NCBI GenBank assembly: GCA_017546165.1
Contig: JAFYXL010000030.1
Location: 1-41,222 of the forward strand
Source: Clostridia bacterium
GTDB taxonomy: Bacteria > Bacillota > Clostridia > Monoglobales > Monoglobaceae
Direction: 5' to 3'
Length of the DNA: 41,222 nt
The notes under the pieces were generated by a model. It was not told the DNA's origin. It saw only the letters and a program-made list of their open reading frames with translations, and ran no database searches. The translations under genes and the position numbers were made by a program. The stretch's first letter is position 1. Every line of letters begins with the position of its first letter. Below, piece after piece: positions 35,707 to 41,222 of the stretch.

Positions 35707-35967
35707 TTATTTTGCCTTTTCAATAATCTCAACCAATCTCCATCTCTTGTCCTTTGAAAGAGGTCTGGTTTCCATTACTTTAACCTTATCACCTACACGG
35801 CACTCATTGTTCTCATCGTGAGCCTTGAGCTTGTAGGTGTTTTTCATAACCTTCTTATAAACCGGGTGCTTTACGCTGTCTTTAATAGCAACAACGATAG
35901 TTTTGTCCATCTTGTCGCTTACAACTTCGCCAACACGGGTCTTACGATAGTTGCGCATCTCTTCCAT
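35707..35967 (-). CDS. rpsQ: 30S ribosomal protein S17
   Basis: An 86-residue OB-fold 16S-binding protein. [32 protein letters not shown] and the C-terminal [18 protein letters not shown] are typical. GGAGG precedes the first ATG, so MEEMRNY is the start. It follows rpmC closely. Confidence 0.97.
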   Translation of the reverse strand: MEEMRNYRKTRVGEVVSDKMDKTIVVAIKDSVKHPVYKKVMKNTYKLKAHDENNECRVGDKVKVMETRPLSKDKRWRLVEIIEKAK

Positions 35968-35982
35968 ACGTTACACCTCCTA

Positions 35983-36192
35983 TTAATTTGCATTGGCGTT
36001 CAAGCCAAGCTCTTGTTCTTTCAATACTGTCTTAAGCTTCGCAATATCCTTCTTAACTGCGGCAATTCTCATAGGATTGTCCAGCTGGTTCATTGCGTTC
36101 TGAAAACGAAGATTGAAAAGTTCCTCTTTTAAATCCTGAATCTTATCTACTATTTCCTGACTTGAAAGGTCTCTGATCTCATTAATTTTCAT
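35983..36192 (-). CDS. rpmC: 50S ribosomal protein L29
   Basis: A 69-residue two-helix protein at the tunnel exit, a docking site for trigger factor and [23 protein letters not shown] and [20 protein letters not shown] are conserved. Its ATG overlaps the rplP stop in TAATG, so translation is probably coupled. Confidence 0.97.
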   Translation of the reverse strand: MKINEIRDLSSQEIVDKIQDLKEELFNLRFQNAMNQLDNPMRIAAVKKDIAKLKTVLKEQELGLNANAN

Positions 36193-36623
36193 TACATTTC
36201 ACCTTCCATTTCCTGATCGGCTTTTCTCACGAACTTGCACTTAAGTGGAAGCTTGTGCATAGCAAGACGCATAGCCTCACGAGCTACTTCCTCGCTTACT
36301 CCGCCGATTTCAAATAATATTCTACCGGGCTTAACAACTGCTACCCAGTATTCTGGTGAACCCTTACCACTACCCATACGAGTTTCAGCAGGTTTCTCAG
36401 TTACAGGCTTGTCAGGGAATATCTTAATCCAAACCTGACCGCCTCTCTTTGTGTATCTTGTCATAGCAATACGGGCAGCCTCAATCTGGTTGCTTGTAAT
36501 CCAAGCAGGTGACTGAGCCTGAAGACCAAACTCGCCGTAGCAAACCTTGTTGCCGCGTGAAGCCTTACCCTTCATTCTACCACGCATAACACGTCTAAAC
36601 TTAACTCTTTTTGGTGATAACAT
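36192..36623 (-). CDS. rplP: 50S ribosomal protein L16
   Basis: A 143-residue protein near the peptidyl-transferase and A site. [39 protein letters not shown] and [11 protein letters not shown] are family hallmarks. Its ATG overlaps the rpsC stop in TAATG and its own stop overlaps the rpmC start the same way. Confidence 0.98.
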   Translation of the reverse strand: MLSPKRVKFRRVMRGRMKGKASRGNKVCYGEFGLQAQSPAWITSNQIEAARIAMTRYTKRGGQVWIKIFPDKPVTEKPAETRMGSGKGSPEYWVAVVKPGRILFEIGGVSEEVAREAMRLAMHKLPLKCKFVRKADQEMEGEM

Positions 36624-37309
36624 TATTTGTTTCCTCCTTCCGCTTTCTTGGTAGGAGCCGATACACCCTTTTTCTTGCTTTCTGCAAGAACTTCACCCTT
36701 ATAGATCCAAACCTTAACGCCAAGCTTGCCGTAAGTTGTATCAGCTTCAGCAAAACCGTAGTCAATGTCAGCTCTAAGGGTCTGAAGCGGGATAGTACCC
36801 TCGTGGTACTGCTCTGTACGAGCGATTTCAGCGCCGCCTACACGACCTGAAACTGCAGCCTTGATACCCTTTGCACCAAGCTTCATTGTTCTTGTCATAC
36901 ACTGCTTCATAGCCTTTCTGAAAGAAATTCTTCTTTCGAGCTGTGATGCGATGTTTTCAGCAACGAGCTGTGCATCCATATCAGGTGCTTTTACCTCAAT
37001 TACATTAAGGATAACAGACTTACCTGTCAATGCTTCGACTTCCTTCTTAAGCTTGTCAATTTCGCTTCCGCCTTTACCGATAACGATACCTGGTTTTGCG
37101 GCGTGGATAGAAAGACGAATCTTATTTGCAAATTTTTCAATTTCTATTTTAGCAACTCCGGCAAGGAAAAGCTTTTTCTTAAGAAAAACTCTGAGCTTGT
37201 AGTCTTCTACAAGGTTCTCGCCGTAGCTCTTTTTGTCAGCATACCAACGTGAATCCCAGTCCTTGATGATGCCAACTCGGATACCGTGTGGATTAACTTT
37301 CTGACCCAT
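36623..37309 (-). CDS. rpsC: 30S ribosomal protein S3
   Basis: A 228-residue protein at the mRNA entry with a KH domain. [20 protein letters not shown] is typical; the KH loop is [18 protein letters not shown]. The C-terminal domain has [16 protein letters not shown] and a basic tail [16 protein letters not shown]. rplV lies upstream with 23 bases between. Confidence 0.98.
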   Translation of the reverse strand: MGQKVNPHGIRVGIIKDWDSRWYADKKSYGENLVEDYKLRVFLKKKLFLAGVAKIEIEKFANKIRLSIHAAKPGIVIGKGGSEIDKLKKEVEALTGKSVILNVIEVKAPDMDAQLVAENIASQLERRISFRKAMKQCMTRTMKLGAKGIKAAVSGRVGGAEIARTEQYHEGTIPLQTLRADIDYGFAEADTTYGKLGVKVWIYKGEVLAESKKKGVSAPTKKAEGGNK

Positions 37310-37332
37310 GCTATATACCTCCTTTTACAAGA

Positions 37333-37668
37333 TTATTCCTTTTCCTTTAATTTCAAAGTAATGTGACTTGTCTTCTTGTTAATTCTGAATGCACGTCCCT
37401 GCGCTCTGGCCTGAACTCTCTTAAGAGTAGGACCCTGATCCGCAAATACTTCTGAAATGTAAAGATCTTCAACGTTCATATTGTAGTTATTCTCAGCGTT
37501 AGCAATTGCTGACTTGAGTAACTTTTCAACAACCGGGCTTGCTGCTTTTGGTGTATTCTTGAGGATACCAAGCGCTGTGCCAACCGGCTTGTTTCTGATT
37601 AAATCTATAACTATACGCACCTTTCTTGGAGCGATGCGTACGTGAGTAACCTTTGCTACTGCTTCCAT
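37333..37668 (-). CDS. rplV: 50S ribosomal protein L22
   Basis: A 111-residue protein whose extended loop lines the exit tunnel. [37 protein letters not shown] and the loop [18 protein letters not shown] are conserved. No insertion in the macrolide-resistance region of the loop is seen. Confidence 0.98.
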   Translation of the reverse strand: MEAVAKVTHVRIAPRKVRIVIDLIRNKPVGTALGILKNTPKAASPVVEKLLKSAIANAENNYNMNVEDLYISEVFADQGPTLKRVQARAQGRAFRINKKTSHITLKLKEKE

Positions 37669-37722
37669 TGCTCTTTAGCTCCTTTCCTATTTAATATCTG
37701 CAATCAAACTGATTGACAGGAA

Positions 37723-37995
37723 TTATTTAGAAGTTTTAGCACCTGCGTGACCTCTGTATGTTCTGGTGGGAGCGAACTCACCCAGCTTATGACCAACCAT
37801 ATCCTCGGTAACATATACCGGAACGTGCTTTCTGCCATCATAAACTGCAATTGTATGACCAACCATTTCAGGGAATATAGTAGATGCTCTTGACCATGTT
37901 TTAATAACGACTTTTTCGTTTTTCTCGTTCATTGCTACGATTTTTGCAATGAGCTTCGCTTCAACGAAAGGTCCTTTTTTAATACTACGACCCAT
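37723..37995 (-). CDS. rpsS: 30S ribosomal protein S19
   Basis: A 90-residue protein of the 30S head. [39 protein letters not shown] and [18 protein letters not shown] are nearly invariant. AAGGAGG precedes the ATG. rplB is upstream. Confidence 0.98.
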   Translation of the reverse strand: MGRSIKKGPFVEAKLIAKIVAMNEKNEKVVIKTWSRASTIFPEMVGHTIAVYDGRKHVPVYVTEDMVGHKLGEFAPTRTYRGHAGAKTSK

Positions 37996-38034
37996 GAAGT
38001 GACCTCCTTAATCATTTTTTTCAATATATCACTT

Positions 38035-38868
38035 TTATCTAGCGTTACGTCTCTTTACGATGAACTTGTCAGTCTTGTTCTTCTTGTTTCTGGTCTTGTA
38101 ACCAAGAGCAGGTTTACCCCAAGGAGTAACAGGTGACGGTCTTCCGATAGGTGACTTACCTTCACCACCACCGTGAGGATGGTCGTTCGGGTTCATAACA
38201 ACGCCTCGAACTGTAGGTCTGAAGCCCATGTGACGTTTTCTACCGGCCTTACCAAGATTGATGTTCTCGTGGTCTGTGTTGCCAACCTGACCAATGCAAG
38301 CACGGCAATCAAGACGAACAAGTCTTACTTCACCGGATGGGAGTCTTACCTGACCGTAGCCGTTTTCCTTAGCCATAAGCTGTGCAAAAACACCTGCGCT
38401 ACGAACGAGCTGACCGCCCTTGCCTGGATAAAGCTCGACGTTATAAATCAAAGTACCAACAGGGATATCTTCAATAAGAAGAGCGTTACCTGGCTTAATG
38501 TCTGCACCCTTACCTGATACTACTACGTCACCCTTCTTGAGTGATACAGGAGCAACAATGTAAGTCTTTACACCGTCTTCATACTGGAGAAGAGCGATGT
38601 TTGCGCTTCTGTTTGGATCGTATTCGATTGAGAGAACTGTTGCCGGAATGTTATCCTTGTTTCTCTTGAAATCGATTACTCTGTATTTTCTCTTTGTGCC
38701 GCCTCCGCGGTGTCTAACTGTTATTCTGCCGTATGAGTTACGACCTGCTTTGCTCTTGAGTGGGCGAAGCAGTGACTTCTCAGGAGCCACCTTGTCGATT
38801 TCCGCAAAATCTGAAACAGTCATCTGACGAAGCGAAGGTGTTGTAGGATTATATTTTCTAATTCCCAT
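38035..38868 (-). CDS. rplB: 50S ribosomal protein L2
   Basis: A 277-residue core protein needed for subunit joining and peptidyl transfer. [37 protein letters not shown] and the catalytic-region [20 protein letters not shown] with the conserved histidine are present. Full-length, no anomalies. Confidence 0.98.
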   Translation of the reverse strand: MGIRKYNPTTPSLRQMTVSDFAEIDKVAPEKSLLRPLKSKAGRNSYGRITVRHRGGGTKRKYRVIDFKRNKDNIPATVLSIEYDPNRSANIALLQYEDGVKTYIVAPVSLKKGDVVVSGKGADIKPGNALLIEDIPVGTLIYNVELYPGKGGQLVRSAGVFAQLMAKENGYGQVRLPSGEVRLVRLDCRACIGQVGNTDHENINLGKAGRKRHMGFRPTVRGVVMNPNDHPHGGGEGKSPIGRPSPVTPWGKPALGYKTRNKKNKTDKFIVKRRNAR

Positions 38869-38906
38869 TTTTACATCTCCTTATTTCTTTTCAAATTACG
38901 GTAAAA

Positions 38907-39197
38907 TTAGTTTTCGAAAAGCTCGATTGTCTTGCTGTCTGCTGTAAGTTTAACAACAGCCTTTTTCCAGTCAGCTCTGCGACCTGCGTGAACGCCCATT
39001 CTCTTTGGCTTGCCCATGTAGTTAATGGTTGTAACGCTCTGAACCTTTACCTTGAAAATTTCTTCAACAGCTTTCTTGATCTGGATTTTGTTTGCAGACT
39101 TTGCAACTTCAAAAGTGTACTTTTTGTCTGCTACCTGATCCATACTCTGTTCTGTAATGATAGGTCTCTTAATAATATCATGAGATGTCATATTCAT
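38907..39197 (-). CDS. rplW: 50S ribosomal protein L23
   Basis: A 96-residue protein at the tunnel exit, docking site for trigger factor. [36 protein letters not shown] and [20 protein letters not shown] are typical. The ATG at 39197 shares its A with the rplD stop (TAATG), ten bases after GGAGG. The longer open frame upstream lies inside rplD and is not used. Confidence 0.97.
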   Translation of the reverse strand: MNMTSHDIIKRPIITEQSMDQVADKKYTFEVAKSANKIQIKKAVEEIFKVKVQSVTTINYMGKPKRMGVHAGRRADWKKAVVKLTADSKTIELFEN

Positions 39198-39820
39198 TAT
39201 GCGTACACCTCCTCGAGTTTTGAAACAGCATCCTTTGTAATGATGCACTTTGTAGACTTCAGCACCTCGTATGTGTTGATTGCTCCCACGAATGTTGTAT
39301 CTACACCCTTAATGTTTCTAGCTGAAAGAACAACATTTTTGTCGTTTTCGGGAAGTACGATAAGTGCCTTTTCTGTAATACCAAGGTTAGCGAGAATTTC
39401 TGCCATCTTGCTTGTCTTGATTTCGTCAAATGAAAGGCTTTCAAGAACGATAAGTTCATTCTCCTGAACCTTTGAAGAAAGTGCTGAACGAAGAGCAAGT
39501 CTTCTAACCTTCTTGTTAACAGCATATCTGTAATCTCTTGGCTTTGGACCGAGAGCTACGCCGCCGCCAACCCACTGTGGAGCACGGATACTACCCTGTC
39601 TTGCACGGCCTGTACCCTTCTGTCTCCAGGGCTTAATGCCGCCACCGCTGACTTCTGTACGAGTCTTGGTGCTCTGTGTGCCCTGTCTCTGGTTTGCGAG
39701 GTAGTTAACAACTACTTCGTGCATAATGTCAGTTCTGACTTCTGCGCCAAACACATTTTCATTTAATTCTATATCACCGACCTGTTTGCCGTCTGTGTTA
39801 TATAATGCTACTTTTGGCAT
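39197..39820 (-). CDS. rplD: 50S ribosomal protein L4
   Basis: A 207-residue protein with a tunnel-lining loop; in gamma-proteobacteria it represses the S10 operon. [20 protein letters not shown] and [20 protein letters not shown] are the conserved loop. No loop mutation typical of macrolide resistance is seen. Its stop overlaps the rplW start. Confidence 0.97.
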   Translation of the reverse strand: MPKVALYNTDGKQVGDIELNENVFGAEVRTDIMHEVVVNYLANQRQGTQSTKTRTEVSGGGIKPWRQKGTGRARQGSIRAPQWVGGGVALGPKPRDYRYAVNKKVRRLALRSALSSKVQENELIVLESLSFDEIKTSKMAEILANLGITEKALIVLPENDKNVVLSARNIKGVDTTFVGAINTYEVLKSTKCIITKDAVSKLEEVYA

Positions 39821-39844
39821 ATCTTATATCCTCCTCTCCTGCAC

Positions 39845-40480
39845 TTAGGCGTTAGCCTTAACTGCATTCTTAACTACTAACAATCCGCCCTTAGGACCAG
39901 GAACACTGCCCTTAACCAAAAGGAGATTGCGCTCTGTATCTATTTTCACAACGCTGAGGTTCTGAATTGTAACCTTGTCCACACCGTAGTGACCAGGGAG
40001 TCTCTTACCCTTGAACACTCTTGATGGTGAAGAACAAGCACCCAATGAACCTGGGCCTCTGTGGTAGTGGCTACCGTGAGTCATAGGACCTCTGTGTGTG
40101 CCCCATCTCTTGATTGTGCCAGCGTAACCGTGACCCTTGCTTGTGCCTGTTACGTCAATAACTTCGCCTGCTTCGAATACGTCAACTTTGATTTCGTCAC
40201 CGACGTTCATCTCACCAGCATTTTCAAGTTTGAATTCTCTGAGATAGCGTTTCGGTGTAACATTTGCTTTTGCAAAGTGACCCTTCATTGGCTTGTTAAC
40301 TGATTTTTCCTTTTTGTCCTCAAAGCCAACCTGAACTGCAACGTAACCGTCAACTTCGGCTGTCTTTTTCTGAACTACACTGCATGGACCTGCCTGAATA
40401 ACTGTTACAGGAACCAGTGTACCGTCTTCTGCAAAAATCTGTGTCATACCAAGCTTTTTGCCTAAGATTGCTTTTTTCAT
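39845..40480 (-). CDS. rplC: 50S ribosomal protein L3
   Basis: A 211-residue early assembly protein close to the peptidyl-transferase centre. [35 protein letters not shown] and [20 protein letters not shown] are hallmarks. AGGAGG precedes the ATG. It is separated from rpsJ by a 122-bp structured spacer, longer than usual in this operon. Confidence 0.98.
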   Translation of the reverse strand: MKKAILGKKLGMTQIFAEDGTLVPVTVIQAGPCSVVQKKTAEVDGYVAVQVGFEDKKEKSVNKPMKGHFAKANVTPKRYLREFKLENAGEMNVGDEIKVDVFEAGEVIDVTGTSKGHGYAGTIKRWGTHRGPMTHGSHYHRGPGSLGACSSPSRVFKGKRLPGHYGVDKVTIQNLSVVKIDTERNLLLVKGSVPGPKGGLLVVKNAVKANA

Positions 40481-40500
40481 TTACTTTTCCTCCTAAATTT

Positions 40501-40559
40501 CACACGCCTCGGTTCAATTCATTTGAACATACGTGCGGGTCAGCGGTTGGAAATCCAAC
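40501..40559 (-). promoter_or_regulatory. Structured rpsJ-rplC spacer
   Basis: On the - strand one hairpin combines GTTGG-ATTT-CCAAC (40559-40546) with an outer TCAG/CTGA pair. A second joins CGCACG/CGTGTG (40537-40532 with 40506-40501) and inner GTTCAA-ATGAA-TTGAAC (40528-40512). An extended -10 TGATATAAT (40592-40600) just after rpsJ could be a weak internal promoter. Confidence 0.45.
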
Positions 40560-40602
40560 ATAACCTGAATTTTTTCTTACCGATTTAATTAATTATATCA
40601 AA

Positions 40603-40911
40603 CTATATCTTGAGTTCGATATCAACACCTGCCGGCAAGTCAAGGTGCTTAAGTGCGTCGATTGTCTTAGCGTTTGGTGCTAATACATCAATCAATCTTT
40701 TGTGAGTTCTCAGTTCGAACTGCTCACGGCTGTCCTTGTACTTATGAACCGCTCTGAGAATAGTAACAACTTCCTTCTTAGTAGGAAGCGGAATAGGTCC
40801 TGAAACCTTAGCTCCTGTTCTCTTAGCTGTTTCAACAATCTTCTCGGCGCTCTGGTCGATAAGGTTGTGATCATAAGCCTTAAGTCTGATTCTGATCTTC
40901 TCTGTTGCCAT
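40603..40911 (-). CDS. rpsJ: 30S ribosomal protein S10
   Basis: A 102-residue protein of the 30S head that also pairs with NusB in antitermination. [29 protein letters not shown]-type segment (here [18 protein letters not shown]) and [12 protein letters not shown] are conserved. GGAGGG precedes the ATG. It appears to be the first gene of the cluster: a -10 box lies at the window edge about 300 bases upstream with only a structured leader between. Confidence 0.98.
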   Translation of the reverse strand: MATEKIRIRLKAYDHNLIDQSAEKIVETAKRTGAKVSGPIPLPTKKEVVTILRAVHKYKDSREQFELRTHKRLIDVLAPNAKTIDALKHLDLPAGVDIELKI

Positions 40912-40944
40912 GCTGTACCCTCCTTCAAAATTTGCTTTTGATTG

Positions 40945-40965
40945 TTACACTGTGCCGGGCGTTTC
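40945..40965 (-). repeat. 21-nt motif shared by the rpsJ leader and the rplN-rplX spacer
   Basis: On the - strand it reads GAAACGCCCGGCACAGTGTA plus A. It differs from 35229-35209 by two transitions only. One is in a possible helix ACRC/GTGT, where A-U becomes G-U, the other in the loop. Here it also allows ACTGTGC/GCACAGT pairing (40973-40948). Confidence 0.6.
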
Positions 40966-40974
40966 GCACAGTCA

Positions 40975-41021
40975 TATAATAAAACCCGAACCTTTTTCTG
41001 CTTTCAAAAATCGGTTTCGGG
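40975..41021 (-). terminator. Putative attenuator in the rpsJ leader
   Basis: CCCGAAACC (41021-41013) and GGTTCGGG (40992-40985), with a one-base bulge and an inner TTTTT/AAAAA pairing, form a hairpin followed by TTTTATTATA on the - strand. It lies about 75 bases before rpsJ, after roughly 200 bases of leader, where premature termination could control the whole cluster. Confidence 0.55.
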
Positions 41022-41213
41022 GACAACAGCGCAAGGTGATTCCCGATGTGACAGCATACCACACCGACAAATTTTTTGCTCTGTATTAAAATAGAAGTGT
41101 GACCTTCCGCCCGCTTTTGAAAACCGGACAATCTCCTCCGAAATTTCCAAAACCCCAGTGAGACAAGGGTTTGCTACCTCCGGAATCATCGTATGTCTTT
41201 GTCACGCCTAAGT

Positions 41214-41219
41214 ATTATA
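41214..41219 (-). promoter_or_regulatory. -10 box of the S10 cluster promoter at the window edge
   Basis: A perfect TATAAT on the - strand, with room for its -35 box only beyond base 41222. The 300-base leader that follows (40912-41210) holds no recognisable gene, only hairpins such as AAACCC/GGGTTT near 41150-41172 and the attenuator. Confidence 0.6.
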
Positions 41220-41222
41220 CTA

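Noticed and set aside
41089-41205. A 39-codon frame in the rpsJ leader starting MTKTYDDSGG
   Set aside because: The GTG would lie within two or three bases of the predicted RNA start with no ribosome binding site; a leader peptide is possible but unsupported.

Overview
The window comes from a low-to-moderate G+C, Gram-positive member of the Bacillota, most probably class Clostridia. The evidence is zinc-binding S14, S4 and L36, an adenylate kinase with a four-cysteine lid, the order secY-adk-map-KOW-infA-rpmJ-rpsM-rpsK-rpsD-rpoA-rplQ, SpoVG, a CsaB domain, strong GGAGG ribosome binding sites and near-consensus SigA promoters. Genus cannot be read from the sequence.

Bases 1-1550 are mostly non-coding. 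The left edge holds the start of a secreted protein gene (- strand). Its leader contains a cobalamin riboswitch aptamer at about 529-704, a candidate antiterminator and an intrinsic terminator (376-417). Behind it lies an orphan unit of about 410 nt with promoter and terminator but no clear long ORF. Bases 1553-3680 carry three - strand genes: tRNA-dihydrouridine synthase, a flavoprotein and a low-molecular-weight tyrosine phosphatase. An array of TCGATAT/ATATCGA heptamers alternating with small hairpins separates them from a + strand ABC exporter.

Bases 5805-12346 contain murC (-), spoVG (+), and a cell-envelope/RNA group on the - strand. This group is rsmA-yhbY followed by a separately promoted LCP protein and a glycosyltransferase-CsaB fusion, likely for building and pyruvylating a wall polymer. 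rpoB-rpoC run on the + strand from a near-consensus promoter that overlaps the -35 box of the divergent rsmA promoter. After the rpoC terminator come five - strand genes: CPBP protease, LOG protein, beta-CASP nuclease, HAD phosphatase, and then the end of the ribosomal cluster.

Bases 24087-41222 are the S10-spc-alpha cluster read on the - strand: rpsJ-rplC-rplD-rplW-rplB-rpsS-rplV-rpsC-rplP-rpmC-rpsQ-rplN-rplX-rplE-rpsN-rpsH-rplF-rplR-rpsE-rpmD-rplO-secY, then adk-map-KOW-infA, then rpmJ-rpsM-rpsK-rpsD-rpoA-rplQ. New promoters lie before adk and before rpmJ (an exact TTGACA-N17-TATAAT). The cluster begins at a -10 box on the right edge with a leader of about 300 nt containing a terminator-like hairpin. 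Several spacers of 120-180 nt hold RNA structures. The one before rpsH reproduces the S8-binding internal loop of 16S rRNA helix 21. The rpsJ leader and the rplN-rplX spacer share a 21-nt motif (19 of 21 identical).

The most notable items are the B12 riboswitch controlling a secreted, possibly transcobalamin-like protein, the 16S-mimicking S8 site, the heptamer-hairpin array, the glycosyltransferase-CsaB fusion, and the unusual convergent placement of rpoBC and the S10 cluster.
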